Below, in pieces: positions 17,766 through 26,493 of a stretch of DNA of 64,000 nucleotides. Source of the stretch: JBCBUE01 sp039818285 (GTDB taxonomy: Bacteria > Planctomycetota > Phycisphaerae > Phycisphaerales > Phycisphaeraceae); the NCBI GenBank assembly GCA_039818285.1, contig JBCBUE010000002.1, forward strand, positions 1 through 64,000, read 5' to 3'. The notes under the pieces were generated by a model. That model was not told where the DNA came from and searched no databases. It worked only from the letters and a program-made list of their open reading frames with translations. Every line of letters begins with the position of its first letter. Positions within the stretch are counted from its first letter, which is position 1. The position numbers and the translations under genes were made by a program.

Positions 17766-18494
17766 ATGACGAACCACCGTCAGACCGTCGTTTCCGGGTT
17801 CACGCTCATCGAGCTGCTGGTAGTCATTTCGATCATCGCCCTTCTCGTCGGGCTGCTGCTCCCCGCGCTTGGCGCGGCCCGGGCCACCGCGCGCAACATC
17901 CAGTGCGCTACGCAGTTGCGGACGATGGGACTAGCGACCCACATGTACGCCGACGACGAGAAAGACTTCTTCCCGCCCCGCTACACCAGCACGCCCGTCC
18001 GCTGGCCCAGCCTGCTGGAGCGGTATTACAGCGCGGACGACGTCCTGCTGTGCCCGGACGACAAAGATGTGCAGATTGACACGTCGACCGAGTTGGTCGC
18101 CGCGGACGATCAGAGCCGGGTCGAGCGCAGCTACTTCATCAACGGCTTCAACGATTACTACCCCGACGTCGACAACGACACCGTTCCGGACTTCAACATC
18201 GACGGCCTCGCCATGCCGCGGCGCGCGATCGTGAAGACCACCGACACCTTCCTGTTCGGTGAGGTCCGCGACGACAACGGTGACGGCAACCGCCACTTCT
18301 ACTGCGACGTGCTCGAGGGCGTCGGCAACCCGCTGGCCGAGGTCGCCCACGTCCGGCACTTCGGGCCCGACTCGGCTGGCGACAGCGGCACCGGCTCAGC
18401 CAACTACGCCCTGGTCGACGGGTCGACCAAGTCCATCCGGTTCCCGGCCTTTGTCCCGATTAATCAATGGGCGGTCACCGACGCCTATCGCTAA
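17766..18494 (+). CDS. Prepilin-like protein, H-X9-DG type, copy 1
   Basis: A 242-residue pseudopilin-like protein. The N-terminal type III signal is GFTLIELLVVISIIALLVGL, cut before the Phe by a prepilin peptidase and N-methylated; the hydrophobic stretch then forms the pilus spine helix. LPALGAARATARNIQC follows. The C-terminal part has RHFGPDSAGDSGTGSANYAL then VDGSTKS, a variant of the H-X9-DG region found in the very large planctomycete prepilin families. The ATG at 17766 has GAGGAGGG five to six bases upstream, so this start is firm and not leaderless. The next gene is a close paralogue. The real job (pilus, secretion pseudopilus, or surface fibre) is unknown. Confidence 0.9.
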   Translation: MTNHRQTVVSGFTLIELLVVISIIALLVGLLLPALGAARATARNIQCATQLRTMGLATHMYADDEKDFFPPRYTSTPVRWPSLLERYYSADDVLLCPDDKDVQIDTSTELVAADDQSRVERSYFINGFNDYYPDVDNDTVPDFNIDGLAMPRRAIVKTTDTFLFGEVRDDNGDGNRHFYCDVLEGVGNPLAEVAHVRHFGPDSAGDSGTGSANYALVDGSTKSIRFPAFVPINQWAVTDAYR

Positions 18495-18539
18495 CCCAAG
18501 ACCAGGTTAATCGCCGCCAAGACCAAAGGAAATCAACCG

Positions 18540-19262
18540 ATGCCTCGACCTCGACAATCTCAGTGCTGTCCGGCGTTCTCGCTCATCGAGCTGCTGGTCG
18601 TCATCTCGATCATCGCCCTGCTCATCGGCCTGCTGCTCCCCGCGCTTGGAGCGGCCCGCGCCACCGCGCGCAACTTGCAGTGCGCCGTCAACCTGCGAAC
18701 GATGGGCCTGGCGACCAACATGTACGCCGACGAGGCCAAGGGATTGTTCCCCGCCCGCACCGAGCCGACGGACTCGTTCCGCTGGCCCACGCTGCTCAAG
18801 CCATACTTCGTGGCGGACGACGTGTTGATCTGCCCGGACGACCCCGAGATGATCGAGGACACCCGCTGGGACGAGCAGTCCAACGTGATCCGAAGCTATT
18901 TCATCAACGGCTTCAACGACTACTTCGCCCAGAGCCGCGCCGATTTCAGCGCCCTCGGCGGCATCGCCGGCACCTCGGTGCCGCGTCGGGCGATCGAGCA
19001 ACCCTCGTCGACCGTGCTCTTCGGCGAGAAGCTCACCATGGACCACTTCTACTGCGACATCCTCGTCGGCGGCGCGGGAGACGTCCTCACTCAGGTCGCC
19101 CACGTCCGCCACTTTGGGCCCGACAGCGGCGGCTCGGCCGGCACCGGGTCGGCCAACTACGCCATGGCCGACGGGTCCACCAAGTCGCGCCGCTTCCCCG
19201 CCTTTCGGCCGGTCAACGAGTGGGCCGTCTCGGACTTCTTCCGCGACCCCAACAACCTCTGA
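18540..19262 (+). CDS. Prepilin-like protein, H-X9-DG type, copy 2
   Basis: A 240-residue paralogue of the preceding gene, evidently a tandem duplication. The prepilin signal is AFSLIELLVVISIIALLIGL, with the same LPALGAARATARNLQC continuation and MGLATNMYAD. Shared later blocks include RSYFINGFNDYF, VAHVRHFGPDS and MADGSTKSRRFPAF. Divergence is concentrated in the middle. An AAGGA ribosome binding site lies about nine bases before the ATG. The gap to copy 1 is about 45 bases, so they are probably cotranscribed. It ends just before a terminator serving the opposite-strand tRNA. Confidence 0.9.
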   Translation: MPRPRQSQCCPAFSLIELLVVISIIALLIGLLLPALGAARATARNLQCAVNLRTMGLATNMYADEAKGLFPARTEPTDSFRWPTLLKPYFVADDVLICPDDPEMIEDTRWDEQSNVIRSYFINGFNDYFAQSRADFSALGGIAGTSVPRRAIEQPSSTVLFGEKLTMDHFYCDILVGGAGDVLTQVAHVRHFGPDSGGSAGTGSANYAMADGSTKSRRFPAFRPVNEWAVSDFFRDPNNL

Positions 19263-19291
19263 CCGCCACTGTCTGAAGCCCGATCGGCCAC

Positions 19292-19320
19292 AAAAAAACC
19301 CGGTCAGGCCGACCGGGTTT
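19292..19320 (-). terminator. Rho-independent terminator downstream of tRNA-Ala
   Basis: On the minus strand a GC-rich hairpin (AAACCCGGTC paired with GACCGGGTTT around a five-base loop) runs directly into seven T residues. It begins three bases after the tRNA end. On the plus strand the stem is followed by only three T, so it may stop prepilin transcription weakly. Confidence 0.85.
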
Positions 19321-19323
19321 CAG

Positions 19324-19396
19324 TGGAGCGGATGGGGATCGAACCCACAACCTCCTCGATGCGACCGAGGCGCTCTCCCAATTGAGCTACCGCCCC
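19324..19396 (-). tRNA. tRNA-Ala (anticodon CGC)
   Basis: A 73-nt cloverleaf on the minus strand. The acceptor stem GGGGCGG pairs with CCGCTCC and includes the G3-U70 wobble that alanyl-tRNA synthetase recognises. D stem GCTC/GAGC, anticodon stem CCTCG/CGAGG with loop GTCGCAT (anticodon CGC, reading GCG), and T loop TTCGATC. The discriminator base is A. CCA is not encoded. No introns. Confidence 0.96.
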
Positions 19397-19493
19397 AACG
19401 GGCATGACCGGCGTCGCCGGCCGAGCCGCGGAGTGTCCCGCACCGATGCCCGCCCGTCAAGCAAATGCCGTTGCAACGCCGATACGCGGTGCA

Positions 19494-19499
19494 TAGCAT
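19494..19499 (+). promoter_or_regulatory. -10-like element for speD
   Basis: TAGCAT lies 65 bases before the speD start. This gives a leader of about 58 bases that carries a GGAGG ribosome binding site, in contrast to the leaderless genes. Confidence 0.35.
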
Positions 19500-19564
19500 T
19501 CGCGATTCGCCCGCCGGTGCCCACCGGCAATCTGCCCGTCCCTTTACCCCGGAGGCCCGTTGAG

Positions 19565-19972
19565 TTGAACGACCTGCCCCCCGTCGGCAAGCACTGCCTC
19601 GTCGAACTGCACGGCTGCGACCCCGCCCTGCTGGACGACCTCGACCACGTCCGCCGCACGCTCGCCGACGCCGCTCAGCACGGCATGTCGACGCTTCTCA
19701 ACATGACCTGCCACCGGTTCGAGCCCCAAGGCGTCACCGCGCTAGCTCTGCTCGCCGAGTCGCACCTCTCGATCCACACCTGGCCCGAGCACGGCTACGC
19801 CGCGGTCGATGCCTTTACCTGCGGCACGACGGCCGACCCGGCCCGCTGCTGCCGGTACATCGGCGAGGCCTTGGGCGCCACCCGCGTCGAGGTCCGCACG
19901 ATCGCTCGCGGCGTCGACCTGCCGGCCTCGGCCAACGCCTCCGTCGGTCCGCCGGCCCCGGCCGTGGCCTAA
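19565..19972 (+). CDS. speD: S-adenosylmethionine decarboxylase proenzyme
   Basis: Makes decarboxylated SAM, the aminopropyl donor for spermidine. 135 residues, the size of the small bacterial SpeD class. The pyruvoyl precursor serine lies in ESHLSIHTWPEHGYAAVD; self-cleavage before it yields two chains. The conserved GKHCLVELHGC opens the protein and DAFTCG follows the catalytic region. The start is taken as TTG at 19565 because GGAGG sits nine bases before it and the protein then begins like its relatives; no nearby ATG or GTG fits. speE starts five bases after its stop, so the two form an operon. Confidence 0.95.
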   Translation: MNDLPPVGKHCLVELHGCDPALLDDLDHVRRTLADAAQHGMSTLLNMTCHRFEPQGVTALALLAESHLSIHTWPEHGYAAVDAFTCGTTADPARCCRYIGEALGATRVEVRTIARGVDLPASANASVGPPAPAVA

Positions 19973-19976
19973 GCCC

Positions 19977-20849
19977 GTGACCGACTGGTTCACCGAGCGA
20001 CACGACGACCGCTACAGCTACGGCTTCGCGTGCACGCAGCGGCTGCTCGAGCAACAGACGCCCTATCAGCGGATCGAGGTCTGGCAGACAGCCCACTTCG
20101 GCCGACTGCTGGCGCTCGACGGCGCGGTGCAGCTCGTCGAGTCGATGGAGTTCGCCTATCACGAGGCGCTGGTCCACCCGGCCATGACCCTTCACCCCGA
20201 CCCCAAGCGGGTGCTGATCGTCGGCGGCGGCGACGGCGGGGCGGCACGCGAGGCCCTGCGACACCCGTCGGTGACTCACGTCGACCTGGTCGATATCGAC
20301 GCCGAGCTCGTGGCCGCCTGCCGCGACCTGCTGCCGAGCGTCAACGGCGGTTGCTTCGACGACCCCAGGTTCCACCTGCACTGCACGGACGGCGCGGCCT
20401 TCCTCGGGCCCGACGCCGAGCCTTACGACGTGATCCTCACAGACTTCACGGACCCGGTCGGCCCGGCCGAGTCGGTGTACGAGCCGGCGTTTTTTCGCTC
20501 GCTGCTGGGCGCCTTGGCGCCGGGCGGGCGGGTCGCGATGCAGTGCGAGTCGGCGATCCTCTTGCCCGACTGGCACCGCCGGGTGCGGGACGTGGTGCGG
20601 GGGGTGTTCCCGGCGGCCCGTCTGTATCACCAGTACTTGCAGATGTACGGTGGGCTGTGGTCGTTCGCGTTGTGCGGGCGAGCCGAGGACGATCTGACGC
20701 TCGAGGAGGACGCGTTGAAGGGCAGGCTCAACCGGCGCGGGCTGGGTTCGCTGCGTCTGTACGGGCCGGGGTCGCACCGCGCGATGTTCGACGGATTTGC
20801 CTGGGCCGAAGCGAATTTAGGCAAGCCGGGCCGCGAACCTTCCGCCTGA
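19977..20849 (+). CDS. speE: Spermidine synthase
   Basis: Transfers the aminopropyl group from decarboxylated SAM to putrescine. 290 residues from a GTG start four bases after the speD stop. Key blocks are YQRIEVWQTAHFGRLLALDG, ESMEFAYHEALVHPA, VLIVGGGDGGAAREALRHP (nucleotide pocket), VDLVDIDAELVAACR, and DVILTDFTDPVGPAESVY with the catalytic Asp. Length and motifs are normal. The pairing with speD shows a complete decarboxySAM-to-spermidine module; the putrescine source is not in the window. Confidence 0.96.
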   Translation: MTDWFTERHDDRYSYGFACTQRLLEQQTPYQRIEVWQTAHFGRLLALDGAVQLVESMEFAYHEALVHPAMTLHPDPKRVLIVGGGDGGAAREALRHPSVTHVDLVDIDAELVAACRDLLPSVNGGCFDDPRFHLHCTDGAAFLGPDAEPYDVILTDFTDPVGPAESVYEPAFFRSLLGALAPGGRVAMQCESAILLPDWHRRVRDVVRGVFPAARLYHQYLQMYGGLWSFALCGRAEDDLTLEEDALKGRLNRRGLGSLRLYGPGSHRAMFDGFAWAEANLGKPGREPSA

Positions 20850-20874
20850 GGCAAGCGATCGTCGCAAGAGCGGT

Positions 20875-20880
20875 TATATT
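20875..20880 (+). promoter_or_regulatory. -10-like element for the pilM operon
   Basis: TATATT lies 71 bases before the pilM ATG, giving a leader of about 65 bases that ends in a GAGG ribosome binding site. Confidence 0.45.
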
Positions 20881-20951
20881 GCTCGACGAGGGCGGCGAAC
20901 CCCTGCCGACCGCGGCGGGTATCAGTTCTGAGAGAGATTCGCGAGGTTCGC

Positions 20952-23171
20952 ATGGCCAACAGCACCGACGCCTGGGGCATCGAAGTAGGCTCCAGCGCCC
21001 TTAAGGCAATCCGGCTGACCCGCAGCGGCGACAAGGTGACCGTCGCCGACTACGACGTCCTGCCCTTCAAGCCCATCCTCACCACCCCCGACCTGAACGT
21101 CGCCGAGGCGATCCAGGTCCAGCTCGACGCCTTCCTGGCCAAGCACGACGTCAAGCGATCGTCGGTCGTGCTCAGCGTGCCGGGCAACATGGCGTTCGGC
21201 CGGTTCGCCAAGCTGCCGCCCGTCGAGCCCAAGCAGGTCCCCAAGATCGTCGAGTTCGAGGCTCGCCAGCAGATCCCCTTCCCGATCGAACAGGTCGAGT
21301 GGGACTATCAGGTCTTCCAGGACGAGGACATGCCCGACGTCGAAGTCGGCATCTTCGCCATCACCAAGGACCGGGTGATGGAGTACCTGAGCAACTTCAA
21401 CGCGGCGGGAATCCAGGTCGAGGCGCTGACGCTCTCGCCGCTGGCCGTGTTCAACGCTTTCCAGTACGAGGCCTCCGAGGGCGGCGAGGAGCCCCCGGGG
21501 TCGGTGCTGATCGACATCGGCACGCAGTCGACCGACGTGATCATCGTCGAGGGCGGCCGCGTCTGGCTCCGCACCTTGCCGTTGGGCGGCAACGACTTCA
21601 CGCAGGCCCTGGTGCGCAGCTTCAAGCTCAGCTTCCCCAAGGCCGAGAAACTCAAGCTCGAGGCCCGCACCAGCAAGTACGCCCGGCAGATCTTCCAGGC
21701 CATGCGCCCGGTCTTCGCCGACCTCGTCCAGGAAGTGCAGCGCTCGATCGGCTATTACCAGTCGCTCAACCGCGAATCCGAGCTCAAGCAGATCATCGGC
21801 TTCGGCTCGACCTTCCGCCTGCCGGGCCTGCAGAAGTTCCTGAAGCAGCAGCTGCAGATGGACGTCATCCGTCCCGACGGCTTCGACCGGATCGCCATCG
21901 ACGGCCCGCGTTCGGCCGAGTTCGCCGACCACGCCGTCAACCTCGCCACCGCCTACGGGCTCGCCCTCCAGGGCGTCGGGCTCCCGTCCGTCGACTGCAA
22001 CATCATGCCCGCCGCGATCCTGCACCGCCGGGTCTGGAAGGCCAAGCAGCCCTGGTTCGCCGCCGCCGCCGCCCTGCTGCTGCTCGCCGCCTGCCTCGCG
22101 CTGGGCAAGAGCTTTGTCGATGCGGCCGCGTTCGACGGCGGCCTGGCGAGCGTGCAGGGTCAGGTGCAGTCGGTCACCAACGAGGCCCAGCGCTTCAGGC
22201 GCGAGTTCGACGACGTGTCCAGCCGCTCCGACGCCCGCCCGCGCATCGAGAACATCAGCCGCGTCCTCGACTACCGCGGCCTCTGGGCCAACATCCTCGA
22301 CGACGTCGCCCAGGCCACCACCGCCGGCATCGCGACCGATTCGCCCTACACCGTGCTGCTGTCAGCCGACTACGACAAGTGGCCCGCCGACCAGCGGGCC
22401 TCGTGGCCCCGCCTGTTCGTCGAGGAGATCACGACGCGTTACGAGCCCACCCTCGAGGCCCTCGGGACCGAGTCGCGGGCGGAGGATGTCCCCTTCGACC
22501 CGCGCTACGGCGGTAATCGTGGGCGAGACTCGGGCGGCGACCTCGCCGAAGGCCTCGATTGGCGCGAGAACCACAACCTCGGCGCGTTCTTCTCGGCAAA
22601 CGACGACACCAAAGGGCCCGCTATCCAGATCGTCGTCCGCGGAACCACGCCCAACCTCCGTGCCCCGCAACTGCTCAACGACGTCGTGATCGGCTGGCTC
22701 CGCGACAACGCCGACCGGCCGGACCGCCCCTACCGCATCATCGTGCCCGACACCCCGATCCGCACGCTCCAACGCATCAACGAATCCCAGCTGGCCGACA
22801 ACCGCGGGCGTCCGAACCGCGCCGCCCCCGACCGACGACTCGATGCACCCGTCCTGCCCGGCGCGGCCCCCCTCCTGCCGGGCGAGAGAGCCGATCGCAA
22901 CAACCGTGATCGGCGAGGCAATCAGTCCAGCGCCCAGGGCGTCACGCCAGACGCTCCGGTCAAGACCGAGGACACCCCCTACTACCGATTCGAGATCGAG
23001 TGGATCGTCCAGCTCCTCTCGCCTCAGAAGGCACGCATCGCCGAGAGCCCACCCCCCGCCGCGGACCAACCCGATCCGGCGACGCCCTCGCCCGATGACA
23101 CCCCGACCGATCCCCAGGCCGCCGGGCCTCGAACCGACGACCGGCTGGCCAGCCAGGGAGACGCGCGATGA
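20952..23171 (+). CDS. pilM: PilM-like ATPase fused to a PilN-like membrane part
   Basis: Inner-membrane platform protein of a type IV pilus or type II secretion-like machine. 739 residues, about twice a normal PilM. Residues ~1-355 are the actin-like PilM domain: AWGIEVGSSALKAIRL, SVLIDIGTQSTDVIIVEGGR, TLPLGGNDFTQALVRSFK, IIGFGSTFRLPGLQKFLKQ. A membrane helix follows (WFAAAAALLLLAACLALG, ~363-380), then a heptad-like stretch and a periplasmic region of ~330 residues with a proline-rich tail. This resembles PilM joined to PilN, which normally are separate subunits contacting each other through the PilN tail. GAGG lies five bases before the ATG. ATGA overlap with the next gene shows coupling. 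Confidence 0.85.
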   Translation: MANSTDAWGIEVGSSALKAIRLTRSGDKVTVADYDVLPFKPILTTPDLNVAEAIQVQLDAFLAKHDVKRSSVVLSVPGNMAFGRFAKLPPVEPKQVPKIVEFEARQQIPFPIEQVEWDYQVFQDEDMPDVEVGIFAITKDRVMEYLSNFNAAGIQVEALTLSPLAVFNAFQYEASEGGEEPPGSVLIDIGTQSTDVIIVEGGRVWLRTLPLGGNDFTQALVRSFKLSFPKAEKLKLEARTSKYARQIFQAMRPVFADLVQEVQRSIGYYQSLNRESELKQIIGFGSTFRLPGLQKFLKQQLQMDVIRPDGFDRIAIDGPRSAEFADHAVNLATAYGLALQGVGLPSVDCNIMPAAILHRRVWKAKQPWFAAAAALLLLAACLALGKSFVDAAAFDGGLASVQGQVQSVTNEAQRFRREFDDVSSRSDARPRIENISRVLDYRGLWANILDDVAQATTAGIATDSPYTVLLSADYDKWPADQRASWPRLFVEEITTRYEPTLEALGTESRAEDVPFDPRYGGNRGRDSGGDLAEGLDWRENHNLGAFFSANDDTKGPAIQIVVRGTTPNLRAPQLLNDVVIGWLRDNADRPDRPYRIIVPDTPIRTLQRINESQLADNRGRPNRAAPDRRLDAPVLPGAAPLLPGERADRNNRDRRGNQSSAQGVTPDAPVKTEDTPYYRFEIEWIVQLLSPQKARIAESPPPAADQPDPATPSPDDTPTDPQAAGPRTDDRLASQGDAR

Positions 23172-24553
23172 CCAACGTCCTCAACTGGGTCCGCAACAAC
23201 CCCATCACGGTCGCCGCGATCGTCGTCGCCCTCGTCGCGGCCGGCCTCTTCGGCTACGCCTACACCCTCAACACCGCGCTCCAGGAACGCATGCAGGCCC
23301 AGCGCCAGCCGCTGAGCACGCTGGACTCGCTCCGTCGCCAGTCCATCCCGTTCCCCAACGCCGACCCGACGCAACCCGAGATCCCCGTCCAGAACATCGC
23401 CATTAACCAGGGCGTTATCGACGAGTTCGAGGTCATCTTCGGCCGATTCGACCAGCAGTTCGAGGACCTCTATGCCTACGCGATCCGGCGCAACCGGGAC
23501 GGCAAGCAGGTCATGCTCGAAGGGTTGTTCCCCTCGCCCGCGTCCGCCGACCTGCCGTTCGACGCCCGGTCGGCTTATCGCGATCGGGTCGTGGCCCTGC
23601 TGGGTGCCGGCGGCGGCGACACGAGCGGCCCGGCGCTCGACGCGAGCGAACCGCCCTCGTCCGAACGCATCGCCAACGAGATCGCCGACGCCGAGGAGTC
23701 CACGCTCGACGCCATCGTGTCGATCCGGCTCGAGGCCCAGGACGGCGGGCTCACCGAATCCGAGACGCAGGAAGTCTTCGAGGCCAAGCAGCAGCGGCTC
23801 ATCGACGTCCTCCAGGACGCCGCGTCCCAGGCGACGGTCTACGCCGACACCGATCCTTTCAGCCCGGATTTCCCGTTCGTCATCCAGGGCTGGGCGCTCG
23901 ACGTCGATCCGCCCAGCGTGGCCGAGATGTGGGAAGGGCAGATGCAGTTGTGGGTGCTCGAAGACGTCGTCGAGGCCATCGAGCTGGCCAATGAGCGAGC
24001 CGCCGAGGACTCCGGCCTCAACGGCGTGCCGGCGTCGGTCGTCAAGCGGCTGATCTCTCTGACGGTCGAGCCCGGCTACATCGGCCTCGACAGCGGCGGC
24101 CTCGCCGGCGGATCGGGAAGGGACGCCGACACCCCGCTGCGCATGCCCGCCCCCAACGTCCAGCAGCCGCCCAACTTCGTTGTCTCCCCCTCCGGCCGCG
24201 CGACCAACGGCGTCTATCTCGTCCGCTACGCCACGCTCCAGGCCGATATCTCCATCAACAAGCTGCCCCTGCTCATCGACGCCATCGACGAAGTCAACTT
24301 CATGACCATCGTCGACATGGATATCCGGCGCGTCGATGAATACGAGATGTTGAATGAAAACTACTTCTACGGCTCCGACGACATCGCCGAAGTAACGCTG
24401 ACCATCGAGACGGTCTGGTTCCGCGACTGGCTGGCGCCGATGATGCCCGCCGTCATCGCCCGCTCGGTCGGGCAGCCCGCCCCGGACAACCAGGGCAATC
24501 AGGGCGGCCAGCGACGCGGCAACCAGCGCGGCAACAACCGAGGTCCACGATGA
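23168..24553 (+). CDS. PilO-like single-pass membrane protein
   Basis: A 461-residue protein anchored by one N-terminal helix (PITVAAIVVALVAAGLFGYAY) and otherwise outside the membrane. Position after the PilM-PilN-type gene and topology suggest the PilO role in the alignment complex, but the sequence is much longer than PilO (~200) and I see no clear PilO motif. The tail is rich in Asn, Gln and Arg. It overlaps both neighbours by ATGA, so the three genes are one translational unit. Function is inferred from context. Confidence 0.7.
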   Translation: MTNVLNWVRNNPITVAAIVVALVAAGLFGYAYTLNTALQERMQAQRQPLSTLDSLRRQSIPFPNADPTQPEIPVQNIAINQGVIDEFEVIFGRFDQQFEDLYAYAIRRNRDGKQVMLEGLFPSPASADLPFDARSAYRDRVVALLGAGGGDTSGPALDASEPPSSERIANEIADAEESTLDAIVSIRLEAQDGGLTESETQEVFEAKQQRLIDVLQDAASQATVYADTDPFSPDFPFVIQGWALDVDPPSVAEMWEGQMQLWVLEDVVEAIELANERAAEDSGLNGVPASVVKRLISLTVEPGYIGLDSGGLAGGSGRDADTPLRMPAPNVQQPPNFVVSPSGRATNGVYLVRYATLQADISINKLPLLIDAIDEVNFMTIVDMDIRRVDEYEMLNENYFYGSDDIAEVTLTIETVWFRDWLAPMMPAVIARSVGQPAPDNQGNQGGQRRGNQRGNNRGPR

Positions 24554-26472
24554 AGAAAGCCAACTTCGCCGATCGCTACCTCGAGAAGATCGTCCTTGCC
24601 GCGGCCGTCCTGCTCGCCGCGGCCGGCGTCTATTTCTTCGTCGTCGCAACGCCCAACCGCACCGAAGTCAACCGCAAGGACATGCTCCCCGGCGAGGTGC
24701 CCGACCTGCTGAGCACCAAGGCCCAGGAACTCCGCACCGCCCTGGACCGCGAACACCCCCTGCCCGACTTCCCGCTGCCAGAGTTCGCTCAGATCATCGC
24801 GCAGCGCGACGCCGACCGGCCCTCGCCACGCCTCGCCTTCGAGCCGGTCGACCGGCCCGGTCTCAACGTGGTCGGCAGCATCGACAACCTGGAACCCTAC
24901 GACCTGCCCAACCCCCCGATCGCCCGCGGCGCCATCGCCCGTCAGGGCACCGCCGTGCTCGAGCTCACCGGCGAGGCCGGGGTTGACCAGCCCTTGCTCC
25001 GCCTGCTCAACGCCGAGGACGAGCCGTACGACTTCCGCTACGTCACGGTCGGCGCGATCTTCGACCTCGCCGAGTGGCGTCGCCGGCTCGAGTCCGGCGA
25101 CCCCCAGGTCCGGCCCAACTGGTGGCAGAACTCGCTCCAAGACATCACCGGCGTCTTCTTGGAACGACAGGAGCTGCTCGACCCGGCGACGGGCGAATGG
25201 TCCGAGCCCGTCCGACTCGACCCGCTCCGCTCGCTCGACGCCCTGGAGCCCGACTACGACGTCGAGGGCAACACCGACGACGCGATCGAAGCCGCGCTGA
25301 CCGCCGTCCGCAACGAGCAGCCAACCTACCGCCGGCCGCCCTTCGTCCGCGTCGCCCAGCCCTACCTCCTCGAAGACCCGTTCGTCGAGAAGCGATCCGA
25401 CCAGGAAGAGCGCGAACTCGAGGCGCTCTTCAAGGACCTCGACTCGAAGAACAAGCTCATCGAGAACCTGCGTCGGACGATCGATCGCGGCGCCACCGGC
25501 GATCGCCTCAACTCCCTGCGGGACCGCGAGGCCAAGCTCAGCGCCGAGCAGGCCGACGTCGCCATACAGATCAACGAACTCGTCGGCAGGTCGCTGCTGG
25601 GCGAGACAGCGATCGAGCAGCGCGACCCCTTCGAATACGAGCCCGAACCGGACTTCGACATCCCCGATATCCCCGACGCGCGCCGGCAGAGAGGCCTCGA
25701 ACGCTTCAACCGAGACATCCCGGCCATCCCGCGCCAAGCCAACAGACGCCCCCAGCCAACGCGTCCGGCCAGGCCCGATCGGCAGACCGACCCGGACAGC
25801 GTGATCGTCGAAGCGGTCGAAGAAAACCCCGACGAGATCCGCGTCTGGGCCCACGACCTGACCGTCGAGCCCGGCCGCACCTATCGCTACCGCGTCGTCG
25901 TGACGGTGCGCAACCCGCTGTTCCGCAAGACCTCCGTGCCGGCCGCTCAGAAAGAAGAAAACTTCTTCCGCCTCACGCTCGGCCCGTCGGCGGAAGAACT
26001 CGCCGCGACCGCCGATCCCGGCAACGACGCCAGCACGGGCGTCTGGTCGAACCCGGTCACGATCGAGCCCGAGCTCTACTACTTCCTCGTCGGCAGCCAG
26101 GCCCGCACCGCCCGCGTCGAGGTCTGGCGGGTCTACGACGGGCGTTGGCGCGACGCCTTGTTCCAGGTCACCCCCGGCGACCCGATCGGCGGCACGGCCG
26201 AGATCGAGATCGACGGCCAGACCGTGCCGCTGGCCATGCAGGCCGACGACATCGCCGTGGACGTCGTCTCCACCGCGGCCGGCGTCCTGGGCGGCGGCAA
26301 TTCCGAGCTCATCGTCGTCTCCGGGACCACAGGCCAGCTCGGCTCCCGCAGCACCAGTTCAGGCCGCGCCCTGATCGACCGCATCCGCCTGCTCAATCAG
26401 AACCGCATCAACGAGCTGCTTGAAGAAACCCTGGGTGAAGACCGGGTCGCGGCAAGCAACGCTCGGCGTTGA
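24550..26472 (+). CDS. Anchored coiled-coil protein of the pil operon
   Basis: A 640-residue protein with one N-terminal membrane helix (IVLAAAVLLAAAGVYFFVV). A charged coiled-coil segment around residues 280-350 (ERELEALFKDLDSKNKL; RDREAKLSAEQADVAIQI) is followed by a proline/arginine-rich linker and a C-terminal domain starting near VWAHDLTVEPGRTYRYRVVV, which looks like an immunoglobulin-type beta domain. No homologue recognised. By position it may replace PilP or act as another alignment-complex subunit. It is coupled to the preceding gene by ATGA. No secretin, PilB or PilC gene follows. Confidence 0.7.
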   Translation: MKKANFADRYLEKIVLAAAVLLAAAGVYFFVVATPNRTEVNRKDMLPGEVPDLLSTKAQELRTALDREHPLPDFPLPEFAQIIAQRDADRPSPRLAFEPVDRPGLNVVGSIDNLEPYDLPNPPIARGAIARQGTAVLELTGEAGVDQPLLRLLNAEDEPYDFRYVTVGAIFDLAEWRRRLESGDPQVRPNWWQNSLQDITGVFLERQELLDPATGEWSEPVRLDPLRSLDALEPDYDVEGNTDDAIEAALTAVRNEQPTYRRPPFVRVAQPYLLEDPFVEKRSDQEERELEALFKDLDSKNKLIENLRRTIDRGATGDRLNSLRDREAKLSAEQADVAIQINELVGRSLLGETAIEQRDPFEYEPEPDFDIPDIPDARRQRGLERFNRDIPAIPRQANRRPQPTRPARPDRQTDPDSVIVEAVEENPDEIRVWAHDLTVEPGRTYRYRVVVTVRNPLFRKTSVPAAQKEENFFRLTLGPSAEELAATADPGNDASTGVWSNPVTIEPELYYFLVGSQARTARVEVWRVYDGRWRDALFQVTPGDPIGGTAEIEIDGQTVPLAMQADDIAVDVVSTAAGVLGGGNSELIVVSGTTGQLGSRSTSSGRALIDRIRLLNQNRINELLEETLGEDRVAASNARR

Positions 26473-26493
26473 GCACCGTCGCCGGCGGCACGC

